Below are positions 1-6,012 of a stretch of DNA of 36,965 nt, piece after piece. The notes below the pieces were generated by a model that searched no databases, was not told the DNA's origin, and saw nothing but the letters and a program-made list of their open reading frames with translations. This DNA comes from Acidobacteriota bacterium. GTDB taxonomy: Bacteria > Acidobacteriota > Terriglobia > Acidiferrales > UBA7541. How positions within the stretch are numbered: position 1 is the stretch's first letter; each line of letters starts with the position of its first letter. The stretch is taken from the NCBI GenBank assembly GCA_003166795.1, contig PMUS01000040.1:1-36965 (forward strand), written 5' to 3'. Made by a program: the position numbers and the translations under genes.

Positions 1-1
1 T

Positions 2-649
2 CTGTATCCCGCGATGGAGGATTTCCGCGTGGACCTGATCATCGGCCAGGGTCCCGGCGCGCGCGTGCATCCCTATCAACTGAACCGGTTCACGCTGATC
101 GGCGCGACGACGCGCGCGGGCCTGATTATGGCGCCGCTGCGTTCGCGATTCGGGATCGTGCACCGGCTGGAATTTTATACGCCCGAGGATCTGCAGCGGA
201 TCGTGTCGCGGTCGGCGAAAATTCTCAATATCACCATGGACGAAGCCGGCGGCGCCGAAATCGCCCGGCGCAGCCGTGGCACTCCGCGCGTCGCGAACCG
301 GCTGTTGCGGCGCGTGCGCGATTACGCCGAGGTGCGCGCGAAAGGGCACATCACGCTCGATGTGGCGCGCGACGCGCTTGCCATGCTCCGCGTGGACGAC
401 CGCGGCCTAGATGAAGTTGACCGAAACCTGCTGCTCACGATCATCGAGAAATATAACGGCGGACCGGTGGGATTGAATACAGTCGCCGCTTCGCTCAGCG
501 AGGAAGAAGACGCGATCGAGGAAATGTACGAGCCCTACCTGATGCAGCTGGGCCTGCTGGACCGCACGCCCCGCGGCCGCGTGGCCACCGCCCTCGCCTA
601 CGAATATTTCGGCAAAGAGAAGGCGCGAAGCCAGTCGGGACTTTTTTGA
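2..649 (+). CDS. ruvB: Holliday junction branch migration ATPase RuvB (3' part)
   Basis: The gene enters from the left edge in phase with base 2, so only the C-terminal part of RuvB is present. RuvB is the hexameric AAA+ motor that, with RuvA, drives branch migration of Holliday junctions during recombinational repair. The visible part starts at the conserved YPAMEDF stretch, continues through [11 protein letters not shown] and the PLRSRFGI segment that carries the arginine finger, then the sensor-2 region [17 protein letters not shown]. It ends with the C-terminal winged-helix DNA-binding domain ([18 protein letters not shown] and the [11 protein letters not shown] wing). The Walker A and B motifs lie upstream of the window. 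The reading frame is intact to its TGA stop. The identification is essentially certain; ruvA or ruvC cannot be checked from here. Confidence 0.97.
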   Translation: MYPAMEDFRVDLIIGQGPGARVHPYQLNRFTLIGATTRAGLIMAPLRSRFGIVHRLEFYTPEDLQRIVSRSAKILNITMDEAGGAEIARRSRGTPRVANRLLRRVRDYAEVRAKGHITLDVARDALAMLRVDDRGLDEVDRNLLLTIIEKYNGGPVGLNTVAASLSEEEDAIEEMYEPYLMQLGLLDRTPRGRVATALAYEYFGKEKARSQSGLF

Positions 650-660
650 TGGCGGGCGGC

Positions 661-709
661 AGTCGGTAGTCAGAAGTTGCGAGCTAAGAACTGAAAGCCA
701 ATAGTTGAG
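661..709. repeat. Degenerate 7-bp tandem repeat (seven units)
   Basis: Cutting the sequence every 7 bases from 661 gives agtcggt, agtcaga, agttgcg, agctaag, aactgaa, agccaat and agttgag. Each unit begins with A-(G/A)-(T/C) and is loosely related to AGTCGGA. The last unit carries the TTG start codon of the DUF1801 gene. This resembles the heptamer-type short tandem repeats known between genes in some bacteria; its role is unknown. Confidence 0.5.
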
Positions 710-1181
710 CGCGCCCAAACCCACAAGCGCCGGCAGTCCGAAGCAGCAGCTCGATTCGTTCCTCGCGAAGTTCACTCCCGAGATGGCATCGTTCGCGCGG
801 CGCGCGCTCGTCCAAATGCGGAAGCGCCTGCCGAACGCCATCGAGATGGTCTACGACAATTACAACGCGCTGGTGGTCGGATTCGCGCCGAATGAGAGGC
901 CGTCGGACGCCATTTTCTCGATTGTGTTGTTTCCCCGCAAGATGGCCCTGTGTTTTCTGCAGGGCGCAAAGCTCCCCGACCCGCACAAACGACTGAAGGG
1001 CAGCGGGAACGTGGTGCGCAACGTCACGCTCGATGATCTGAGCGTGCTGGATGACCCGCAGATCCGGGTGCTGATGAATGAGGCTCTGCTCCGCGCAAAG
1101 GTTCGGATGGACCCGAAGCAGAAGCGGAAACTGATCATCCGGTCCATATCGGCGAAGCAGCGCCCTCGCCGCCCCTCTTGA
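705..1181 (+). CDS. DUF1801-domain protein
   Basis: This 158-residue soluble protein matches the DUF1801 (YdhG-like) pattern: an N-terminal helix (LDSFLAKFTPEMASFARRAL), the MRKRLPNAIEMVYDNYNALVVGF core typical of the family, then a beta-rich part (IFSIVLFPRKMALCFLQGAKLPDPHKRLKG) and a basic tail. The molecular function of the family is not established. No ATG gives a full-length family N-terminus; the in-frame ATG at 783 would delete the first conserved helix. The TTG at 705 is therefore taken as start although no clear ribosome binding site precedes it, because the upstream DNA is a heptamer repeat. It stands alone after ruvB, 55 bp downstream on the same strand. Confidence 0.8.
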   Translation: MSAPKPTSAGSPKQQLDSFLAKFTPEMASFARRALVQMRKRLPNAIEMVYDNYNALVVGFAPNERPSDAIFSIVLFPRKMALCFLQGAKLPDPHKRLKGSGNVVRNVTLDDLSVLDDPQIRVLMNEALLRAKVRMDPKQKRKLIIRSISAKQRPRRPS

Positions 1182-1299
1182 CGCACAAAGAATCATCATT
1201 GTAGTGACGCCGCTGCGGGTCCCTGCCCGTGTGCGGTATGGGACAGATACTCGCCAGCGCTCGATCCATAGTGGTAGCCAGAAATGCTTGGGGAGACGA

Positions 1300-1704
1300 A
1301 TGACGAGAAAGTTGAGTTCGCGCTTGTTTTACGGCCTGGTGCTTTCCATTGTCGCGCTGATGATCGGATTTTTGGGGCTGCTGGTCCGCGCGTTCGAGTC
1401 GGCGATTAATTCAGATTTCATATTCCTTGGCACGTTCGGCGTGATTCTGGTGGCTGTGACCATATATTTCGTCCTTCACAGGCCACTCGCGGGCAGAGCC
1501 AGAGACCGAAAAACCTGGCCGCGTTCCTCTGCTTGGACGCTCCAGATTCCTCGGCGCATCTCGTCGGGAAGGAACGACCGCCGGAGACCGCTGGTACCAG
1601 GGCAGAAGTGGGCCGTGGTTGCGCGCGAGCGGCGGAGTAAGCAGATTGGCGGATTTCGAGTGCCCCGCCTGAGGCCCATTGCGAGTGAGACGTTGCGCGG
1701 GTAA
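1300..1704 (+). CDS. Small putative membrane protein with atypical C-terminal tail
   Basis: From the ATG at 1300, preceded by GGGGAGACGA, the frame encodes 134 residues. Residues about 8-30 (LFYGLVLSIVALMIGFLGLLV) and 39-58 (FIFLGTFGVILVAVTIYFVL) look like two membrane segments separated by a short acidic loop. After about residue 62 the sequence turns into an arginine/proline/serine-rich stretch with no hydrophobic pattern, as expected for a wrong frame or non-coding DNA. The true product may be a two-helix protein of about 65-70 residues whose original 3' end was lost by frameshift. I do not recognise a family. A longer frame from 1204 adds nothing convincing. Confidence 0.4.
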   Translation: MTRKLSSRLFYGLVLSIVALMIGFLGLLVRAFESAINSDFIFLGTFGVILVAVTIYFVLHRPLAGRARDRKTWPRSSAWTLQIPRRISSGRNDRRRPLVPGQKWAVVARERRSKQIGGFRVPRLRPIASETLRG

Positions 1705-1779
1705 GCGGGCGCAAGTGGAGCCAAGGCAAATCGCAGCCTGATTTTTTGACTGCGCGAGGTGAACGCCTGGGCGGGCAAA

Positions 1780-2310
1780 TCACTCCGCGGACATCTCGCA
1801 GAGCTTCGTAACCGTGTTCCAATTGCGCGTGGTGGTTTTCTGCGCGAGCACTTTTTCCAACGTGTAGAGCTTCGCGTTGCCGAAACCATCGGGGCAGTGG
1901 AGATAGATTTCTTTTCCTCCGCAATGAAATCGCTCCGAGCCGATTTTCAGCGCGGAGAGCGCCGCGAGCGCGGGCTTCGCCGGAGCATGCTGCAGGAATG
2001 TGACGGCTAGCCGGGCGGTATCAATCCCTTTTTCCTTCAGGAATGGGTTACCGGCGAGGACGGCCCGCATATCGGCAGCGGTTCTCACGATCACCGAAAC
2101 GGGCAGGCGCGATTCGCCCTCCAGCTTTCGTTCCAGCGTTTCCGCCCAGTGCGATGCGGACCCTTGCGCCTCAAAAACGATGTTGCCGCTCTGCACGTAG
2201 GTGCGCGGATTGTTCATGCCGAGCTTCGCGCACAATTCGCGCAGGCGATCCATCTTGAGAATGTTTCCGCCGACGTTTATTCCGCGCAATAGCGCAATGT
2301 AGGTAGGCAT
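1780..2310 (-). CDS. DUF1697-family protein
   Basis: This is a 176-residue protein with the DUF1697 signature at its N-terminus: YIALLRGINVGGNILKMDRLRELCAKLGMNNPRTYVQSGNIVF, followed by a helical ERKLEGES region, a VIVRTAADMRAVLAGNPF segment and a C-terminal half ending ATTRNWNTVTKLCEM, also typical of the family (the RNWNTVTKL block). Family function is not known, although the family is widespread in bacteria as a single-domain protein. The length is normal and the frame is intact. The gene lies 22 bp downstream of the FUSC-like membrane gene on the same strand, so the two are probably cotranscribed. No strong Shine-Dalgarno sits at the usual distance, which fits translation in an operon. 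Confidence 0.88.
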   Translation of the reverse strand: MPTYIALLRGINVGGNILKMDRLRELCAKLGMNNPRTYVQSGNIVFEAQGSASHWAETLERKLEGESRLPVSVIVRTAADMRAVLAGNPFLKEKGIDTARLAVTFLQHAPAKPALAALSALKIGSERFHCGGKEIYLHCPDGFGNAKLYTLEKVLAQKTTTRNWNTVTKLCEMSAE

Positions 2311-2332
2311 AGCTTTGCCAGAGGCGCTCCTT

Positions 2333-2830
2333 TCAAGCTGCTGCCTGCTGCTGTTCAGGCCAAACGGCGGTGAGGATCAGGCCGACGGCGATTCCCACGG
2401 AGATTTCGACGAAGCGATGTAAGGCGATGATCCAGGGACGCTGCGTGCTCGCAATCAGCATGACAATTACCAACGTGATCCCTGCGTATCGGTACGCGGC
2501 TCGCTCGATGCGCAGAATGGCGCACAGCACTCCCAACACAAACAAGCCGGCGCCAAATACAGCGACGCTTGACCCGGCATAGGTCGCCAGCAATGCTCCC
2601 GCTGCGGCTCCCAAGGCAGTTCCCGCGAGGCGATCCTTGGAGATGGTCCATGCCGCGCCAAGCGTTGATTGCATCACGATCAGCGTTGCGATGGCGGCCC
2701 AGTATGCCTCCGGCAATCTGAACAAGCGGGCGATCAGCAGGGAAGCCACGGCGGCAATCGCCGTTCGCACGGCGTGTACGATTTCTTTCTGGTCCACGTG
2801 CAGCCACTTCCGTTTTTTCGCGTCCGCCAT
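2333..2830 (-). CDS. FUSC-type small integral membrane protein
   Basis: Starting at the ATG at 2828-2830, which has a well-placed GGAGG on the minus strand, this frame encodes 165 residues. A short basic N-terminus (MADAKKRKWLHVDQKEIVHAVRTAIA) precedes about five hydrophobic segments: AAVASLLIARLF, YWAAIATLIVMQ, ALGAAAGALLATYAG, VAVFGAGLFVLGVLCAI and VGIAVGLILTAVWP. The pattern with YWAAIATLIVMQSTLGAAW followed by RLAGTALGAAAG resembles the fusaric-acid-resistance/aromatic-acid exporter half-repeat (FUSC_2-like). Only one half is present and there is no soluble domain, so the substrate cannot be inferred. The open frame extends upstream to 3142 but that part has no family resemblance. It is divergent from folK and leads the DUF1697 gene. 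Confidence 0.8.
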   Translation of the reverse strand: MADAKKRKWLHVDQKEIVHAVRTAIAAVASLLIARLFRLPEAYWAAIATLIVMQSTLGAAWTISKDRLAGTALGAAAGALLATYAGSSVAVFGAGLFVLGVLCAILRIERAAYRYAGITLVIVMLIASTQRPWIIALHRFVEISVGIAVGLILTAVWPEQQQAAA

Positions 2831-2848
2831 GGGCGCCTCCTGGATGCT

Positions 2849-2861
2849 GCATTCTAGCCCG
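2849..2861 (-). promoter_or_regulatory. Candidate -10 region for the FUSC-like gene (inverted copy)
   Basis: The minus strand reads CGGGCTAGAATGC, containing TAGAAT, 21 bp before the start codon. It is an exact inverted copy of the 13-mer at 2921-2933 on the other side of the divergent intergenic region. No good -35 hexamer is seen at 16-18 bp. Confidence 0.45.
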
Positions 2862-2920
2862 AACGCGAGGAACTGCGGCGCAGACCGGGCGGAGGAAAGA
2901 CGATCGTGCTCGGGGCCGCA

Positions 2921-2933
2921 CGGGCTAGAATGC
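2921..2933 (+). promoter_or_regulatory. Candidate -10 region for folK
   Basis: CGGGCTAGAATGC includes TAGAAT (2926-2931), 12 bp before the folK ATG. If it is the -10 box, the transcript would be leaderless or nearly so. No convincing -35 or Shine-Dalgarno is visible, which fits a leaderless message. It is an exact inverted copy of 2849-2861. Confidence 0.45.
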
Positions 2934-2943
2934 TCGTTCACCG

Positions 2944-3450
2944 ATGAGCACCGTTTACTTGTCGCTGGGATCGAACATGGGGGACCGCGCGCAGAATATC
3001 GCGCGAGCGGTGAAGGCGCTTGGCGCGCGCGGCGTGCGGGTGACGCGGCAATCGTCGCTTTACGAGACGGAGCCTGTGGAAGTTCGCGGCGGCGGATGGT
3101 TTCTGAACGGCGTGATTGAAGCGGAAACGAATATGCTGCCACGGCAATTGATGCAGACGCTGCTGATCATCGAAAGATCGCTGGGGCGGAAGCGCCGTCC
3201 GGCGTGGGACGGCCTCAAGGACTCCAGGACGATTGATATGGACGTGCTGCTATTCGGATCGCAGGTTGCGAGCGAACGGGAGCTGGAGATTCCTCATCCG
3301 CGGATGGCGGCGCGGAAATTTGTGCTCGTGCCGTTCGCCGAGATCGCGGGGGGCGTGGAGCATCCAGTGCTCAAGAAGACGATCGCTCAACTTCTCGCCG
3401 AGACGCCAGATCGCAGCGAAGTGCGATTGTGGCACCCTCCATCGAACTAA
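2944..3450 (+). CDS. folK: 2-amino-4-hydroxy-6-hydroxymethyldihydropteridine pyrophosphokinase (HPPK)
   Basis: FolK transfers pyrophosphate from ATP to 6-hydroxymethyl-7,8-dihydropterin, the activation step before FolP in folate synthesis. The 168-residue length is normal. Visible hallmarks are the N-terminal VYLSLGSNMGDRAQNI, the SSLYETEPVEV loop, GWFLNGVIEAET, the LLIIERSLGRKRRPAW region, and the diagnostic SRTIDMDVLLFG with the two Mg-binding aspartates, followed by IPHPRMAARKFVLVPFAEIA. The usual arrangement with folP/folB is absent; the gene is single and divergent from a membrane-protein gene. The start ATG at 2944 has no Shine-Dalgarno, but the protein begins correctly there for the family. 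Confidence 0.95.
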   Translation: MSTVYLSLGSNMGDRAQNIARAVKALGARGVRVTRQSSLYETEPVEVRGGGWFLNGVIEAETNMLPRQLMQTLLIIERSLGRKRRPAWDGLKDSRTIDMDVLLFGSQVASERELEIPHPRMAARKFVLVPFAEIAGGVEHPVLKKTIAQLLAETPDRSEVRLWHPPSN

Positions 3451-3547
3451 CCTCGTGAACGGCCTCGGCATTTCCGGGCGCACACGCGGAAATACTCGCC
3501 GCGATAGAGACAGCGCATAGGTGGGCGCTTCGCGCCAAATTGTGTAT

Positions 3548-3567
3548 GTCGCGGCTGAAGCCGCGAC
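3548..3567. repeat. Hairpin with 8-bp stem and TGAA loop
   Basis: GTCGCGGC, then TGAA, then GCCGCGAC form a perfect stem-loop. It shares the T(A/G)AA loop and GC-rich stem with hairpins at 26536, 26571 and 28982 in other intergenic regions, suggesting a dispersed repetitive-palindrome family. Confidence 0.55.
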
Positions 3568-3738
3568 CCACGAGGCTCGGCAGGCAGTTCCACGCCGATC
3601 ATTTTTGTCGGAGCTCCCTCGGCAAGCTCGGGACGAGTTCAGGTCCGACCCCCTAAAGGCGCAAGTCCAAATTCACAGCGGCAGACCAAGGGAGGGCTCT
3701 GGAGCATCCTTGCACCTTTCGGTTTGTGCCCAAGAGAG

Positions 3739-3773
3739 ATCCCTCGGCGGGCTAAATGCGCCCGCCGAGGGAT
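3739..3773. repeat. Perfect 14-bp inverted repeat (REP-like hairpin)
   Basis: ATCCCTCGGCGGGC and GCCCGCCGAGGGAT pair perfectly over 14 bp around the 7-base loop TAAATGC. It lies 32 bp beyond the stop of the ARPP-1-like gene. There is no T-tract on either strand, so it is better called a repetitive extragenic palindrome-type element or a processing/termination hairpin than a canonical terminator. Confidence 0.6.
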
Positions 3774-3804
3774 GACAGCGCTCGCCGGACTTTGCGCGGT
3801 TACA

Positions 3805-4998
3805 TTAGTCGACAATTCCGACCGAATCGTTGCCGTGGAGAACGCGGAGCCAGTGCAGCGTGAGCGGCTTGGGCGTGAGAGCGTCCAGCTCAATTTCGGC
3901 AAGGCGCCCTTCGGACTGTTTGCGCCAGCGGTAAATCCCGGGCTCGGATTCTTCTTCGATGTGGCCGGTCGCGGGACGAAGGAAATCACGGGCGTCATCA
4001 AGCGAAGCCACACGGCGCATACCGGGCCGGGTCATCGCTTCGACTACGTAGCTCCGCAGCAGCTTCGGCCAGTAGGAATCGAAAAGCTCGGACGACGCGA
4101 AGATGTCGCTCCAGGCGACTTCTCGCCCGAACGCGACGACCACGCCTACGACATGCTCGCCCTTGAGGCCGCCGGTCTCTCGTTCGAAACGGCGCTGGAT
4201 TTCCTCCGCAAAGGTTTCCACTGAGCTTCCGATCGGCGAAGACTTATAGATTTTCTGGTACGACTGGGTTCCGGCGGACTCAATCGCCTCGGAAAGATTG
4301 CGCGAGGAAATTGCGGGAGCAGCCGCACCCGCCTCCGCCTCGACAGTGACGGACTCGGATGTGCTTCCAACGGCGTCACCTTCACCGCGAACCGCCGCCC
4401 ACACCTGTTTCTGGTCCTGCTCGACCGCGGCTTTTTCGCGCACGCTCGGGTGGACCATCAACTGGGCCGCGGAGAACTGCTCCGCGCCGGGAGTCCATCG
4501 GCCGTGTTCGACGCAAAACACATCGAGGGGCAGCGGCGCCGCGCCCACAGGAACGATTCGGTCCTTGCCGATCACGCGATCCTGTTTGCCACCCGAGACA
4601 ACCTCGCCGGCCAGGAGAATCAGCGGACGTTTGCCGCGATTGATGAGGACGAGCTGATTCACCTGCGGGCCGATTGAGAAATTCGGCGCGGCGCTGCCGT
4701 CGCGCATCCGGCGCATGGAGGCGCCTTCTTCGGTGACAAGCGCGTCGCCCGAGGCCAGCGCTTCGTCAAGAGTCGCGAATTCGCTGGTGTTGGCGTCGTC
4801 GGAGGAGACGACGGGAAAAATGGTGAGGTTATCGTACGCGATCGGCGGTGCGAGCCGCCAGCCGGGTTGGGCAAGCGCCGGACCTCCGTTCGAAACATTC
4901 GCGGTCGGGCAGAGTTTCGCCGCCGTTAGGGTTGCTCCGAGTAAGATCACGATGGCCGCAATCAGAACCGTAAGGACTTTTCGTGGGCTGGTACGCAT
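3805..4998 (-). CDS. Exported ARPP-1/DUF6569-like protein
   Basis: Read from the ATG at 4996-4998 with GAGGAGGCACC upstream, the product is 397 residues. The N-terminus has a basic start (MRTSPRKV), one hydrophobic helix (LTVLIAAIVILLGATLTAA) and then a long extracytoplasmic domain, so it is probably a secreted or anchored periplasmic protein. The body shows the pattern I associate with the ARPP-1 (DUF6569) domain: APPIAYDNLTIFPVVS, ATLDEALASGDALVTEEG, NQLVLINRGKRPLILLAGEVVSGGKQDR, then the VPVGAAPLPLDVFCVEHGRW segment. A low-complexity Glu/Ala/Gln linker follows, then a second conserved half with GEHVVGVVVAFGREVAWSDIFAS and YWPKLLRSYVVEAM. The biochemical role is not known. The frame extends upstream to 5175 without family resemblance. 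Confidence 0.7.
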   Translation of the reverse strand: MRTSPRKVLTVLIAAIVILLGATLTAAKLCPTANVSNGGPALAQPGWRLAPPIAYDNLTIFPVVSSDDANTSEFATLDEALASGDALVTEEGASMRRMRDGSAAPNFSIGPQVNQLVLINRGKRPLILLAGEVVSGGKQDRVIGKDRIVPVGAAPLPLDVFCVEHGRWTPGAEQFSAAQLMVHPSVREKAAVEQDQKQVWAAVRGEGDAVGSTSESVTVEAEAGAAAPAISSRNLSEAIESAGTQSYQKIYKSSPIGSSVETFAEEIQRRFERETGGLKGEHVVGVVVAFGREVAWSDIFASSELFDSYWPKLLRSYVVEAMTRPGMRRVASLDDARDFLRPATGHIEEESEPGIYRWRKQSEGRLAEIELDALTPKPLTLHWLRVLHGNDSVGIVD

Positions 4999-5170
4999 GG
5001 TGCCTCCTCGATGGCCCGCGGATTTCTGATGCCGGGCTGCGCGGGCTTCATTCCTGAGAACGAAGGAGGGGCGATTCCTTGCAGGGTTTCGGGGGGAATT
5101 TTTTCGGGGGATAGAAGCGGCGATCACGGCGAGAGAGCCTTGGGCTTCTCCGCCGCCGCGGACTCGGGAC

Positions 5171-5191
5171 GACAATCCTTATCGGATTGTC
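5171..5191 (-). terminator. Hairpin overlapping the stop codon of the receiver-like gene
   Basis: GACAATCC and GGATTGTC form a perfect 8-bp stem around TTATC. On the minus strand the stem begins inside the TGA stop of the receiver-like gene. No T-run follows, so intrinsic termination is uncertain. Confidence 0.4.
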
Positions 5192-5828
5192 AGGAATGCC
5201 CGCCGCGATCTTTCATGTCGTGCAATTCTTTCTCGCGCTTCTTGCGGCCTTCTTCTTCCTCGCGCTCGTATTCGGCCATTTCCTCGTCGGTCATCTGGTA
5301 GTTCTCGCGAGTGGCGAACATGGTTCCGCGGCGTGTGTCGCGCGAGAAGTGGGGATTGCGGACGCGTCTTTTGCCCGCGCCAAAGCCGCCAATGCTGCGA
5401 ATCGGCTCGGCGATGGCGCCGGCTTCGACCAGCAACTCGCTGACCTTTTCCAGGAAATCGTGAAGGTGGTAGGGCTTCAGAGAGTAAGGAAGGCCTTCGC
5501 GCTCCAGGATGGGCTGCATTTCCTTCGCTCGGGCAATGGGGACCAAAAAGAGCGCGCGAATTCGCTTCGGCGGCGGCTCTCCTTCCGGTTGCGGGGCGGC
5601 CGGATCGGCTTCGGAGAGTTCCTTGAGTATCGCGAAGAGAGGCCCGCGAACGTCCGCCAGCTCCATATTGACGATGGCGAGATTCCAGCTACCCGTGGCG
5701 AGTTCGGCCAGGGCGTGAGAAACCAGCGGAACGATGCGGACGCGCCAACCCTCGGAATCGAGGACGTTTTTCAGCGCGCGTTGGCTGGCAATATCGTTGT
5801 CAACGATCAGGATTCCTACTTCAGGCAC
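5190..5828 (-). CDS. Receiver-like (pseudo-response-regulator) protein with charged tail
   Basis: The GTG at 5826-5828, with GTGGAG upstream, starts a 212-residue protein. Residues 1-135 follow the CheY fold: VGILIVDNDIASQRAL for beta-1 with D10 and D12, LATGSWNLAIVNMELADVRG for beta-3, RIRALFLVP for beta-4, and LPYSLKPYHLHDFLEKV with the conserved Lys118-Pro119. The position expected to hold the phospho-accepting Asp is Asn54 (AIVNMEL), and the switch Thr after beta-4 is Pro, so classical phosphorylation is unlikely. A linker follows, then a very charged C-terminal helix rich in Glu, Arg and Lys (about residues 178-207). There is no DNA-binding output domain. It is divergent from the radical SAM gene. 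The most likely role is a phosphorylation-independent protein-interaction module; this is inference. Confidence 0.75.
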   Translation of the reverse strand: MPEVGILIVDNDIASQRALKNVLDSEGWRVRIVPLVSHALAELATGSWNLAIVNMELADVRGPLFAILKELSEADPAAPQPEGEPPPKRIRALFLVPIARAKEMQPILEREGLPYSLKPYHLHDFLEKVSELLVEAGAIAEPIRSIGGFGAGKRRVRNPHFSRDTRRGTMFATRENYQMTDEEMAEYEREEEEGRKKREKELHDMKDRGGHS

Positions 5829-5933
5829 GGCTGGGTCTCCACGGGTGGCCTAGCAAGTATATCGGCAGCGGGGAAGGGACGAAACGGGGCCTTGGGACAG
5901 GCTTTCCAGGGGCGATGTTGTACGGCTGAACAG

Positions 5934-5988
5934 GCGAAACAAAAGCGAAATATAGTTCTTGACATAGCGAACAAAAGGCGAATATAGT
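5934..5988 (+). promoter_or_regulatory. Promoter with two imperfect copies of a GCGAA-repeat box (possible SOS-type operator)
   Basis: A sigma-70-like promoter is clear: TTGACA (5959-5964), an 18-bp spacer and TATAGT (5983-5988). Around it a block is repeated: GCGAAACAAAAGCGAAATATAGT (5934-5956) and GCGAACAAAAGGCGAATATAGT (5967-5988). The second copy contains GAAC-N7-GAAT and the first GAAA-N7-GAAA, similar to the GAAC-N7-GAAC direct repeat bound by alphaproteobacterial LexA. It drives the radical SAM gene; regulation by LexA is inference. Confidence 0.55.
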
Positions 5989-6012
5989 GTGCCCCGTGCG
6001 GCGAGGCTGCCA

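Larger units (their letters stand above)
3451..3804. other. 354-bp intergenic region with two hairpins
   Basis: No convincing gene is seen here between the convergent folK and the ARPP-1-like gene. It contains two perfect hairpins (3548-3567 and 3739-3773) and otherwise unremarkable DNA. The short open frames crossing it lack family resemblance and a ribosome binding site. The second hairpin sits 32 bp beyond the stop of the minus-strand gene and could act as its transcription end, although neither side has a T-tract. Confidence 0.6.

Noticed and set aside
1418-1924. Minus-strand open frames opposite the small membrane ORF
   Set aside because: Arg/Pro-rich frames with no conserved pattern; they overlap the end of the DUF1697 gene in another frame.
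5187-5987. Plus-strand 266-residue open frame
   Set aside because: Antisense to the receiver-like gene and through the radical SAM promoter; no family resemblance.
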